In this document: in pieces, positions 52,001 to 64,000 of the stretch
How positions within the stretch are numbered: position 1 is the stretch's first letter
How the letters are laid out: every line of letters starts with the position of its first letter
Origin: Calliopsis andreniformis
Taxonomy: Eukaryota; Arthropoda; Insecta; Hymenoptera; Andrenidae
Length of the DNA: 64,000 nt
Reading direction: 5' to 3'
Assembly: GCF_051401765.1 (NCBI RefSeq)
Contig: NW_027480423.1
Location: 8,494,001-8,558,000 of the forward strand
Notes under the pieces: generated by a model
Seen by the model: only the letters and a program-made list of their open reading frames with translations
Told to the model about the DNA's origin: nothing
Database searches by the model: none
Made by a program: the position numbers and the translations under genes

Positions 52001-52948
52001 GAAGTATAAAATACAAAACAAATACAACAGTTTTTCCATCGTATAAAACGAATAATTGCAACCAGTGTGACAGTTATGGTCATTTCTACGTTCCGGGCTA
52101 CCTAGGCTTCACTATAGGGCGTTGCTCCACCACATCGGATAGCTAAGGAGTTAGAAGTCAACGCCAGAAGCATAAAATACAATATAAGTACAACATCTTT
52201 TCCATCGTATAAAATGAATAAATGCATCCAGTGTGAAAGTAATGGCCATTTCTACGTTCCGGGCAACCTAGGCTTCACTCTAGGACGATGCTCCACCAGA
52301 TCGAATAGTTAGGGCCTTTGAAGTCATCGCCCGAAGCATGAAATACAATATAAGTACAACAGTTTTTCCATCGTATAAAACGAAAAATTGCATCCAGTGT
52401 GAAAGTAATGGCCATTTCTGCGTTCCGGGCAACCTAGGCTTCACTCTAGGGCGTTGCTCCACCAGATCGAATACCTAGGGACTTAGAAGTCAACGCCAGA
52501 AGCATAAAATGCAATAAAAGTGCAACAGTTTTTCATCGTATAACGGGAATAATTGCAAGCAGCCTGAAAGTAATGGTCACTTCTACCTTCCGTGCAACCT
52601 AGGCTCCACTCTAGGGCGTTGCTCCACCAGATCGAATAGTTAGGGCCTTAGAAGTCAACGCCATAAGAATAAAATACAATATACGTACCACAGTTTTTCC
52701 ATCGTATAAAATGAAAAATTGCAACCAGTGTGAAAGTTATGGTCATTTCTGCATTCCGAGCAACCCAGGCTTCACTCTAGGGCGTTGCTCCACCTGATCG
52801 AATAGTTAGGGCCTTAGAAGTCAACGCCCGAAGCATTAAATACAAAATAAATATAACAGTTTTTCCATCGTATAAAACGAATAATAGAAACCAGTGTGAA
52901 AGTTATGGTCATTTCTACGTTCCGGGCAACCGAGGCTTCACTCTGGGG
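49005..52948 (+). repeat. Block X, second copy (one monomer shorter)
   Basis: Matches 40379-44485 except for the missing 163-bp monomer at 49824-49848. The old-type tails (CAATATAAATAC) return abruptly at 49030 in the middle of CGATATAAATAC territory. Contains cassette copy 9. Confidence 0.9.
51019..51781 (+). repeat. 763-bp cassette, copy 9 (group III)
   Basis: Group III diagnostics, offset 8463 from copy 8. It is the last cassette in the window. Confidence 0.9.
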
Positions 52949-53613
52949 CATTGCTCGACCAGATCGAATAGCTAGGGCCTTAGAAGTCAACGCCCGAAGC
53001 ATAAAATACTAAATAAATTGAACAGTTTTTCCATCGTATAAAACGAATAATTGCTACCATTGTGAAAGTTATGGTCATTGCTACGTTCCGCGCAACCTAC
53101 CCTTCACCCTAGGGCGTTGCTCCACCAGATCGAATAGTTACGGCCTTAGAAGTCAGCGCCAGAAGCATAAAATACATTAAAGATGCAACAGTTTTTCCAT
53201 CGTTTAACAGGAATAACTGCAACCAGTGTGAATGCACTGGTCATTTCTACGTTCCGGATAACCTAGGTTTCACTGTCGGGCGTTGCTCCACCAGATCGAA
53301 ATGTTAGGGCCTAAGAAGTCAACGCCAGAAGCATAAAATACGATATAAATACAACAGCTGTTCCATCGTATAGCAGGAATAATATGCAACCAGTGTGATA
53401 GTAGTGGTCATTTCTACGTTCCGGGCAACCCAGGTTTCACTCCAGGGCGTTGCTCCACCAGATCGAATAGTTACGACCTAAGAAGTCAACGCCAGAAGCA
53501 TAAAATACGATAAAGATGCTACAGTTTTTCCATCGTATAAAACGAATAATTGCAATCAGTGTGAAAGTTATGGTCATTTCTACTTTCCGAGCATCCTAGG
53601 CTTCACCCTAGGG
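52949..53613 (+). repeat. Four-monomer segment Z, extra in the second large unit
   Basis: These 665 bp (4 monomers plus 1 bp) account for the change of offset from 8463 to 9128 between the X and Y duplicates. Marker words are GCGCAACCTACCCTTC and GTGAATGCACTGG. The segment recurs in the third unit at about 61089-61753. Confidence 0.85.
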
Positions 53614-56600
53614 CGTTGCTCCAACAGATTGAATAGTTAGGTCCTTAGAAGTCAACGCCAGAAGCATAAAATACGATATAAATACAACAGCTTTTCCATC
53701 GTATAAAAGGAATAATTGCAAACAGTGTGATAGTAGTGGTCATTTCTACGTTCCGGGTAACCTAGGTTTCACTGTCGGGCGTTGCTCCACCAGATCGAAA
53801 TGTTAGGGCCTAAGAAGTCAACGCCAGAAGCATAAAATACGATATAAATACAACAGCTGTTCCATCGTATAGCAGGAATAATATGCAACCAGTGTGATAG
53901 TAGTGGTCATTTCTACGTTCCGGGCAACCTAGGCTTCACTCCAGGGCGTTGCTCCACCAGATCGAATAGTTAGGTCCTTAGAAGTCAACGCCAGAAGCAT
54001 AAAATACGATATAAATACAACAGCTTTTCCATCGTATAAAAGGAATAATTGCAAACAGTGTGATAGTAGTGGTCATTTCTACGTTCCGGGTAACCTAGGT
54101 TTCACTCTAGGGCGTTGCTGCGCCAGATCGAATAGTTACGGCCTAAGAAGTCAACGCCAGAAGCATAAAATACGATAAAGATGCAACAGTTTTTCCATCG
54201 TATAAAACGAATAATTGCAATCAGTGTGAAAGTTATGGTCATTTCTACTTTCCGAGCATCCTAGGCTTCACCCTAGGGCGTTGCTCCAACAGATTGAATA
54301 GTTAGGGTCTTAGAAGTCAACGCCCGAAGCATAAAATACAAAATAAATAGAACGGTTTTACCACTGTATAGAACGAATAATTGCTACGAGTGTAAAACCT
54401 ATGGTCATTTCTACGTTCCGGGCAACCTAGGCTTCACTCCAGGGCGTTGCTCCACCAGATCGAATAGTTAGGTCCTTAGAAGTCAACGCCAGGAGCATAA
54501 AATACGATATAAATACAACAGCTTTTCCATTGTATAAAAGGAATAATTGCAAACAGTGTGATAGTAGTGGTCATTTCTACGTTCCGGGTAACCTAGGTTT
54601 CACTCTAGGGCGTTGCTCCACCAGATCGAATAGTTATGGCCTAAGAAGTCAACGCCAGAAGCATAAAATACGATAAAGATGCAACAGTTTTTCCATCCTA
54701 TAAAACGAATAATTGCAATCAGTGTGAAAGTTATGGGCATTTCTACATTCCGAGCAACCGAGGCTTCACTCTAGGGCGTTGCTCCACCAGATCGAATAGT
54801 TAGATCCTTAGAAATCAACGCCAGAAGCATAAAATACGATATAAATACAACAGCTGTTCCATCGTATAAAAGGAATAATTGCAAACAGTGTGAAAGTAAT
54901 GGTCATTTCTACGTTCCGGGCAGCCTAGGCTTCACTCTAGGGCGTTGCTCCACCAGATCGAATAGTTACGGCCTAAGAAGTCAACGCCAGAAGCATAAAA
55001 TACGATATAAATACAACAGCTTTTCCATCGTATAAAAGGAATAATTGCAAACAGTGTGATAGTAGTGGTCATTTCTACGTTCCGGGTAACCTAGGTTTCA
55101 CTCTAGGGCGTTGCTCCACCAGATCGAATAGTTAGGTCCTTAGAAATCAACGCCAGAAGCATAAAATACGATATAAATACAACAGCTGTTCCATCGTATA
55201 AAAGGAATAATTGCAAACAGTGTGAAGGTAATGGTCATTTCTACGTTCCGGGCAACCCAGGTTTCACTCCAGGGCGTTGCTCCACCTGATCGAATAGTTA
55301 CGGCCTAAGAAGTCAACGCCAGAAGCATAAAATACGATAAAGATGCTACAGTTTTTCCATCGTATAAAACGAATAATTGCAATCAGTGTGAAAGTTATGG
55401 TCATTTCTACTTTCCGAGCATCCTAGGCTTCACCCTAGGGCGTTGCTCCAACAGATTGAATAGTTAGGGCCTTAGAAGTCAACGCCCGAAGCATAAAATA
55501 CAAAATAAATAGAACGGTTTTACCATTGTATAAAACGAATAATTGCTACGAGTGTAAAAGCTATGGTCATTTCTACGTTCCGGGCAACCTAGGCTTCACT
55601 CCAGGGCGTTGCTCCACCAGATCGAATAGTTAGGTCCTTAGAAGTCAACGCCAGAAGCATAAAATACGATATAAATACAACAGCTTTTCCATCGTATAAA
55701 AGGAATAATTGCAAACAGTGTGATAGTAGTGGTCATTTCTACGTTCCGGGTAACCTAGGTTTCACTCTAGGGCGTTGCTCCGCCAGATCGAATAGTTGCG
55801 GCCTAAGAAGTCAACGCCAGAAGCATAAAATACGATAAAGATGCAACAGTTTTTCCATCGTATAAAACGAATAATTGCAATCAGTGTGAAAGTTATGGTC
55901 ATTTCTACTTTCCGAGCATCCTAGGCTTCACCCTAGGGCGTTGCTCCAACAGATTGAATAGTTAGGGCCTTAGAAGTCAACGCCCGAAGCATAAAATACA
56001 AAATAAATAGAACGGTTTTACCATTGTATAAAACGAATAATTGCTACGAGTGTAAAACCTATGGTCATTTCTACGTTCCGGGCAACCTAGGCTTCACTCC
56101 AGGGCGTTGCTCCACCAGATCGAATAGTTAGGTCCTTAGAAGTCAACGCCAGGAGCATAAAATACGATATAAATACAACAGCTTTTCCATCGTATAAAAG
56201 GAATAATTGCAAACAGTGGTGATAGTAGTGGTCATTTCTACGTTCCGGGTAACCTAGGTTTCACTCTAGGGCGTTGCTCCACCAAATCGAATAGTTACGG
56301 CCTAAGAAGTCAACGCCAGAAGCATAAAATACGATAAAGATGCAACAGTTTTTCCATCCTATAAAACGAATAATTGCAATCAGTGTGAAAGTTATGGTCA
56401 TTTCTACATTCCGAGCAACCGAGGCTTCACTCTAGGGCGTTGCTCCACCAGATCGAATAGTTAGGTCCTTAGAAATCAACGCCAGAAGCATAAAATACGA
56501 TATAAATACAACAGCTGTTCCATCGTATAAAAGGAATAATTGCAAACAGTGTGAAGGTAATGGTCATTTCTACGTTCCGGGCAACCTAGGCTTCACTCTA

Positions 56601-58148
56601 CGGCGTTGTTCCACCAGATCGAATAGTTAGGGCCTAAGAAGTCAACACCAGAAGAATAAAATACAATAAAAATACAACAGACTTTCCATCCTATAAGAGG
56701 AATAATTGCAACCCGTGTGAAAGTGATGGTCATTTCTACGTTCCAGGCAACCTAGGCTTCACTCTAGGGCGTTGTTCCACAAGATCGAATAGTTAGTGCC
56801 TAAGTAGACAACGCCAGATGCATAAAATACAATATAAATAGAACAGTTTTTCCATTGTAAAAAGCGAATGATTGCTACCAGTGTGAAAGTTATGGTCATT
56901 TCTACGTTCCGCGCAACCTGGGCTTTACTCTAGGGCGCTGTTCCACCAGATGGAATAGTTAGGGCCTAAGAAGTCAACGCCAGAAGCATAAAATACGATA
57001 TAAATACAACAGCTGTTCCATCGTATAAAACAAGTAATTGCAACCAGTGTGAAAGTTATGGTCATTTCAACGTTCCGGGCTACCTAGGCTTCACCCTAGG
57101 CCGTTGTTCCACCAGATCGAATAGTTAGGGCCTAAGAAATGAACGCCAGAAGCATAAAATGCAATAAAAATACAACAGTTTTTCCATCGTATAGCAGGAA
57201 TAATTTGCAACCAGTGTGATAGTAGTGGTCATTTCTGCGTTCCGGGCAACCCAGGTTTCACTCCAGGGCGTTGCTCCACCAGATCGAATAGTTACGGCCT
57301 AAGAAGTCAACGCCAGAAGCATAAAATACGATAAAGATGCAACAGTTTTTCCATCGTATAAAACGAATAGTTGCAATCAGTGTGAAAGTTATGGTCATTT
57401 CTACATTCCGAGCAACCTAGGCTTCACTCTAGGGCGCTACTCCACCAGATCGAATAGTTAGGTCCCTAGAAGTCAGCGCCCGAAGCATAAAATACGATAT
57501 AAATACAACAGCTTTTCCATCGTATAAAAGGAATAATTGCAAACAGTGTGAAAGTAATGGTCATTTCTACGTTCCGGGCAACCTAGGCTTCACTCTAGGG
57601 CGTTGCTCCACCAGATCGAATAGTTAGGGCCTTAGAAGTCAACGCCCGAAGCTTAAAATACAAAATAAATAAAACAGTTTTTCCATCGTATAAAACGAAA
57701 AATTGCTACCAGTGTGAAAGTTATGGTCATTTCTACGTTCCGCGCAATCTGGGCTTTACCCTAGGGCGTTGTTCCACCAGATGGAATAGTTAGGGCCTAA
57801 GAAGTCAACGCCAGAAGCATAAAGAACGATATAAATACAACAGCTTTTCCATCGTATAAAACGAATAATTGCAACCAGTGTGGAAGTTATGGTCATTTCT
57901 ACGTTCTGGGCAACCTAGGCTTCACTCTATGGCGGTGCTCCGCCAAATCGAATAGCTAGGGCCTTAGAAGTCAACGCCAGAAGCATAAAATACAATAAAG
58001 ATGCAAAAGTTTTTCCATCGTATAAAAGGAATAACTGCAAACAGTATGAAAGTACTGGACATTTCTACGTTCCGGGTAACCTAGGTTTCACTCTAGGGCG
58101 TTGCTCCACCAGATCGAATAGTTACGGCCTAAGAAGTCAACGCCAGAA
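53614..58148 (+). repeat. Block Y, second copy
   Basis: Matches 44486-49020 at offset 9128. It ends at GCCAGAAGCATAAAAT. The first copy then enters block X (ACAATATAAATAC), whereas this one continues with TCGATAAAGATGC. Confidence 0.92.
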
Positions 58149-60794
58149 GCATAAAATTCGATAAAGATGCAACAGTTTTTCCATCGTATAAAACGAATAA
58201 TTGCAATCAGTGTGAAAGTTATGGTCATTTCTACATTCCGAGCAACCGAGGCTTCACTCTAGGGCGTTGCTCCACCAGATCGAATAGTTAGGTCCTTAGA
58301 AATCAACGCCAGAAGCATAAAATACGATATAAATACAACAGCTGTTCCATCGTATAAAAGGAATAATTGCAAACAGTGTCAAGGTAATGGTCATTTCTAC
58401 GTTCCGGGCAACCTAGGCTTCACTCTAGGGCGTTGCACCACCAGATCGAATAGTTAGGTCCTTAGAAGTCAACGCCAGAAGCATAAAATACGATATAAAT
58501 ACAACAGCTGTTCCATCGTATAGCAGGAATAATTTGCAACCAGTGTGATAGTAGTGGTCATTTCTACGTTCCGGGCAACCCAGGTTTCACTCCAGGGCGT
58601 TGCTCCACCAGATCGAATAGTTACGGCCTAAGAAGTCAACGCCAGAAGCATAAAATACGATAAAGATGCAACAGTTTTTCCATCGTATAAAACGAATAAT
58701 TGCAATCAGTGTGAAAGTTATGGTCATTTCTACTTTCCGAGCATCCTAGGCTTCACCCTAGGGCGTTGCTCCAACAGATTGAATAGTTAGGGCCTTAGAA
58801 GTCAACGCCCAAAGCATAAAATACAAAATAAATAGAACGGTTTTACCATTGTATAAAACGAATAATTGCTACGAGTGTAAAACCTATGGTCATTTCTACG
58901 TTCCGGGCAACCTAGGCTTCACTCCAGGGCGTTGCTCCACCAGATCGAATAGTTAGGTCCTTAGAAGTCAACGCCAGGAGCATAAAATACGATATAAATA
59001 CAACAGCTTTTCCATCGTATAAAAGGAATAATTGCAAACAGTGTGATAGTAGTGGTCATTTCTACGTTCCGGGTAACCTAGGTTTCACTCTAGGGCGTAG
59101 CTCCACCAGATCGAATAGTTAGGTCCTTAGAAATCAACGCCAGAAGCATAAAATACGATATAAATACAACAGCTGTTCCATCGTATAAAAGGAATAATTG
59201 CAAACAGTGTGAAGGTAATGGTCATTTCTACGTTCCGGGCAACCTAGGCTTCACTCTACGGCGTTGCTCCACCAGATCGAATAGTTAGGGCCTAAGAAGT
59301 CAACACCAGAAGAATAAAATCCAATAAAAATACAACAGACTTTCCATCCTATAAGAGGAATAATTGCAACCCGTGTGAAAGTGATGGTCATTTCTACGTT
59401 CCAGGCAACCTAGGTTTCACTCTAGGGCGTTGTTCCACAAGATCGAATAGTTAGTGCCTAAGTAGACAACGCCAGAAGCATAAAATACAATATAAATAGA
59501 ACAGTTTTTCCATTGTATAAAGCGAATAATTGCTACCAGTGTGAAAGTTATGGTCATTTCTACGTTCCGCGCAACCTGGGCTTTACTCTCGGGCGCTGTT
59601 CCACCAGATGGAATAGTTAGAGCCTAAGAAGTCAACGCCAGAAGCATAAAATACGATATAAATACAACAGCTGTTCCATCGTATAAAACAAGTAATTGCA
59701 ACCAGTGTGAAAGTTATGGTCATTTCAACGTTCCGGGCTACCTAGGCTTCACCCTAGGCCGTAGTTCCACCAGATCGAATAGTTAGGGCCTAAGAAGTGA
59801 ACGCCAGAAGCATAAAATGCAATAAAAATACAACAGTTTTTCCATCGTATAGCAGGAATAATTTGCAACCAGTGTGATAGTAGTGGTCATTTCTGCGTTC
59901 CGGGCAACCCAGGTTTCACTCCAGGGCGTTGCTCCACCAGATCGAATAGTTACGGCCTAAGAAGTCAACGCCAGAAGCATAAAATACGATAAAGATGCAA
60001 CAGTTCTTCCATCGTATAAAACGAATAGTTGCAATCAGTGTGAAAGTTATGGTCATTTCTACATTCCGAGCAGCCTAGGCTTCACTCTAGGGCGCTGCTC
60101 CACCAGATCGAATAGTTAGGTGCCTAGAAGTCAACGCCCGAAGCATAAAATACGATATAAATACAACAGCTTTTCCATCGTATAAAAAGAATAATTGCAA
60201 ACAGTGTGAAAGTAATGGTCATTTCTACGTTCCGGGCAACCTAGGCTTCACTCTAGGGCGTTGCTCGACCAGATCGAATAGTTAGGGCCTTAGAAGTCAA
60301 CGCCCGAAGCTTAAAATACAAAATAAATAAAACAGTTTTTCCATCGTATAAAACGAAAAATTGCTACCAGTGTGAAAGTTATGGTTATTTCTACGTTCCG
60401 CGCAATCTGGGCTTTACCCTAGGGCGTTGTTCCACCAGATGGAATAGTTAGGGCCTAAGAAGTCAACGCCAGAAGCATAAAGAACGATATAAATACAACA
60501 GCTTTTCCATCGTATAAAACGAATAATTGCAACCAGTGTGGAAGTTATGGTCATTTCTACGTTTTGGGCAACCTAGGCTTCACTCTAGGGCGGTGCTCCC
60601 CCAAATCGAATAGCTAGGGCCTTAGAAGTGAACGCCAGAAGCATAAAATAAAATAAAGATGCAAAAGTTTTTCCATCGTATAACAGGAATAACTGCAAAC
60701 AGTATGAAAGTACTGGACATTTCTACGTTCCGGGTAACCTAGGTTTCACTCTAGGGCGTTGCTCCACCAGATCGAATAGCTAGCGACTTAGAAT
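58149..60794 (+). repeat. Local 16-monomer duplication replacing most of block X in unit three
   Basis: About 59101-60778 matches 56443-58120 at offset 2658 (16 monomers plus 2 bp), including GAATAAAATCCAATAAAAA/ATACAATAAAAA near 59312/56654. 58149-59100 is assembled from Y-type monomers resembling 56.3-56.6 kb and 53.4-54.1 kb. No old-type X monomers occur here. Confidence 0.83.
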
Positions 60795-61781
60795 TCAACG
60801 CCATAAGAATAAAATACAATATACGTACCACAGTTTTTCCATCGTATAAAATGAAAAATTGCAACCAGTGTGAAAGTGATGGTCATTTCTGCATTCCGAG
60901 CAACCCAGGCTTCACTCTAGGGCGTTGCTCCACCTGATCGAATAGTTAGGGCCTTAGAAGTCAACGCCCGAAGCATTAAATACAAAATAAATATAACAGT
61001 TTTTCCATCGTATAAAACGAATAATAGAAACCAGTGTGAAAGTTATGGTCATTTCTACGTTCCGGGCAACCGAGGCTTCACTCTGGGGCATTGCTCGACC
61101 AGATCGAATAGCTAGGGCCTTAGAAGTCAACGCCCGAAGCATAAAATACTAAATAAATTGAACAGTTTTTCCATCGTATAAAACGAATAATTGCTACCAT
61201 TGTGAAAGTTATGGTCATTGCTACGTTCCGCGCAACCTACCCTTCACCCTAGGGCGTTGCTCCACCAGATCGAATAGTTACGGCCTTAGAAGTCAGCGCC
61301 AGAAGCATAAAATACATTAAAGATGCAACAGTTTTTCCATCGTTTAACAGGAATAACTGCAACCAGTGTGAATGCACTGGTCATTTCTACGTTCCGGATA
61401 ACCTAGGTTTCACTGTCGGGCGTTGCTCCACCAGATCGAAATGTTAGGGCCTAAGAAGTCAACGCCAGAAGCATAAAATACGATATAAATACAACAGCTG
61501 TTCCATCGTATAGCAGGAATAATTTGCAACCAGTGTGATAGTAGTGGTCATTTCTACGTTCCGGGCAACCCAGGTTTCACTCCAGGGCGTTGCTCCACCA
61601 GATCGAATAGTTACGACCTAAGAAGTCAACGCCAGAAGCATAAAATACGATAAAGATGCTACAGTTTTTCCATCGTATAAAACGAATAATTGCAATCAGT
61701 GTGAAAGTTATGGTCATTTCTACTTTCCGAGCATCCTAGGCTTCACCCTAGGGCGTTGCTCCAACAGATTGAATAGTTAGG
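60795..61781 (+). repeat. Tail of block X plus segment Z, third unit
   Basis: Matches about 52655-53641 at offset 8140, starting at CAACGCCATAAGAATAAAA. Differences include GTGATGG for GTTATGG near 60875 and AATAATTTGC for AATAATATGC near 61523. It diverges at 61782, where GGGCC replaces GGTCC. Confidence 0.88.
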
Positions 61782-64000
61782 GCCTTAGAAGTCAACGCCC
61801 GAAGCATAAAATACAAAACAAATAGAACGGTTTTACCATTGTATAAAACGAATAATTGCTACGAGTGTAAAAGCTATGGTCATTTCTACGTTCCGGGCAA
61901 CCTAGGCTTCACTCCAGGGCGTTGCTCCACCAGATCGAATAGTTAGGTCCTTAGAAGTCAACGCCAGAAGCATAAAATACGATATAAATACAACAGCTTT
62001 TCCATCGTATAAAAGGAATAATTGCAAACAGTGTGATAGTAGTGGTCATTTCTACGTTCCGGGTAACCTAGGTTTCACTCTAGGGCGTTGCTGCGCCAGA
62101 TCGAATAGTTACGGCCTAAGAAGTCAACGCCAGAAGCATAAAATACGATAAAGATGCAACAGTTTTTCCATCGTATAAAACGAATAATTGCAATCAGTGT
62201 GAAAGTTATGGTCATTTCTACTTTCCGAGCATCCTAGGCTTCACCCTAGGGCGTTGCTCCAACAGATTGAATAGTTAGGGTCTTAGAAGTCAACGCCCGA
62301 AGCATAAAATACAAAATAAATAGAACGGTTTTACCACTGTATAGAACGAATAATTGCTACGAGTGTAAAACCTATGGTCATTTCTACGTTTCGGGCAACC
62401 TAGGCTTCACTCCAGGGCGTTGCTCCACCAGATCGAATAGTTAGGTCCTTAGAAGTCAACGCCAGGAGCATAAAATACGATATAAATACAACAGCTTTTC
62501 CATCGTATAAAAGGAATAATTGCAAACAGTGTGATAGTAGTGGTCATTTCTACGTTCCGGGTAACCTAGGTTTCACTCTAGGGCGTTGCTCCACCAGATC
62601 GAATAGTTATGGCCTAAGAAGTCAACGCCAGAAGCATAAAATACGATAAAGATGCAACAGTTTTTCCATCCTATAAAACGAATAATTGCAATCAGTGTGA
62701 AAGTTATGGGCATTTCTACATTCCGAGCAACCGAGGCTTCACTCTAGGGCGTTGCTCCACCTGATCGAATAGTTAGATCCTTAGAAATCAACGCCAGAAG
62801 CATAAAATACGATATAAATACAACAGCTGTTCCATCGTATAAAAGGAATAATTGCAAACAGTGTGAAAGTAATGGTCATTTCTACGTTCCGGGCAGCCTA
62901 GGCTTCACTCTAGGGCGTTGCTCCACCAGATCGAATAGTTACGGCCTAAGAAGTCAACGCCAGAAGCATAAAATACGATATAAATACAACAGCTTTTCCA
63001 TCGTATAAAAGGAATAATTGCAAACAGTGTGATAGTAGTGGTCATTTCTACGTTCCGGGTAACCTAGGTTTCACTCTAGGGCGTTGCTCCACCAGATCGA
63101 ATAGTTAGGTCCTTAGAAATCAACGCCAGAAGCATAAAATACGATAAAGATGCTACAGTTTTTCCATCGTATAAAACGAATAATTGCAATCAGTGTGAAA
63201 GTTATGGTCATTTCTACTTTCCGAGCATCCTAGGCTTCACCCTAGGGCGTTGCTCCAACAGATTGAATAGTTAGGGCCTTAGAAGTCAACGCCCGAAGCA
63301 TAAAATACAAAATAAATAGAACGGTTTTACCATTGTATAAAACGAATAATTGCTACGAGTGTAAAAGCTATGGTCATTTCTACGTTCCGGGCAACCTAGG
63401 CTTCACTCCAGGGCGTTGCTCCACCAGATCGAATAGTTAGGTCCTTAGAAGTCAACGCCAGAAGCATAAAATACGATATAAATACAACAGCTTTTCCATC
63501 GTATAAAAGGAATAATTGCAAACAGTGTGATAGTAGTGGTCATTTCTACGTTCCGGGTAACCTAGGTTTCACTCTAGGGCGTTGCTCCGCCAGATCGAAT
63601 AGTTGCGGCCTAAGAAGTCAACGCCAGAAGCATAAAATACGATAAAGATGCAACAGTTTTTCCATCGTATAAAACGAATAATTGCAATCAGTGTGAAAGT
63701 TATGGTCATTTCTACTTTCCGAGCATCCTAGGCTTCACCCTAGGGCGTTGCTCCAACAGATTGAATAGTTAGGGCCTTAGAAGTCAACGCCCGAAGCATA
63801 AAATACAAAATAAATAGAACGGTTTTACCATTGTATAAAACGAATAATTGCTACGAGTGTAAAACCTATGGTCATTTCTACGTTCCGGGCAACCTAGGCT
63901 TCACTCCAGGGCGTTGCTCCACCAGATCGAATAGTTAGGTCCTTAGAAGTCAACGCCAGGAGCATAAAATACGATATAAATACAACAGCTTTTCCATCGT
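61782..64000 (+). repeat. Block Y, third copy (runs off the window)
   Basis: About 61879-63140 matches 53906-55167 at offset 7973 (markers CTGCGCCAG at 62091 and TTTTACCACTGTATAG near 62330). From about 63141 the offset is 7807, exactly 166 less, because one monomer is absent. 61782-61878 is a junction monomer of the type seen near 46.35 and 55.5 kb. Confidence 0.88.

Larger units (their letters stand above)
1..64000 (+). repeat. Satellite DNA array, ~166-bp monomer, head to tail
   Basis: The landmark GGTCATTTCT recurs every 166 bp (for example 6, 172, 338) and is still in register at 63870, a net shortfall of only 46 bp over about 385 monomers. Every line I read carries the same ordered words: CTACGTTCCGGG, CCTAGGCTTCAC, GGGCGTTGCTCC, CAACGCC, AGCATAAAATAC, TTTTTCCATCGTATAA, GCAACCAGTGTGAA. 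All lie on the plus strand and I saw no inverted monomer. No unrelated sequence interrupts the array and both edges cut a monomer, so it extends beyond the window. A centromeric or pericentromeric location is inferred from the array type, not shown by the sequence. The family is not one I can name. Confidence 0.98.

Noticed and set aside
1..64000. CRISPR array
   Set aside because: Repeats are contiguous 166-bp units without unique spacers, and there are no cas genes.

Overview
The whole window is one uninterrupted block of eukaryotic satellite DNA. A single monomer family of about 166 bp runs head to tail from the first base to the last, all in the same orientation. That makes roughly 385 monomers, and both window edges cut through a monomer. 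I find no supportable protein-coding gene, RNA gene, transposon, CRISPR array or origin. The open frames of 60-109 codons are translations of the satellite itself. The type of array (166-bp monomer, higher-order repeats, kilobase blocks nearly identical to each other) fits a centromeric or pericentromeric array of an animal or plant. I cannot name the species. Full CpG content (7 per typical monomer, close to random expectation) suggests a genome with little CpG methylation, for example many insects, but this is only inference.

A typical monomer (48431-48596) has two halves: about 90 bp at roughly 53% GC, holding CCTAGG and several dyads, then about 76 bp at roughly 26% GC, holding a T5 run and TATAAA. 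Monomer types differ mostly in the AT-rich half.

Layout. 1-1149 is a copy, without a mismatch that I saw, of 23895-25043. 1150-5440 holds two copies of a 1.7-kb block spaced 2490 bp (15 monomers). 5441-16660 is the most mixed part and includes six copies of a diverged monomer. 16661-22100 is a separate subfamily with an ACACTAAGGATAC tail and CCGCGG-containing monomers. 22101-40378 is built from a recurring 763-bp cassette (nine length-identical copies in the window) and includes a near-perfect tandem pair of 3312 bp (20 monomers). 40379-64000 is a large higher-order repeat of about 8-9 kb (49-55 monomers), present about 2.7 times. It alternates an older block X (CAATATAAATAC tails) with a newer block Y (CGATATAAATAC and CGATAAAGATGC tails).

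No genes work together here. What can be read is history: repeated segmental amplification, gains and losses of whole monomers in register, and copying between blocks that are not neighbours. The right half looks much more recently amplified than 5-16 kb. Breakpoints were placed by eye and are good to about 20 bp unless a marker is stated.
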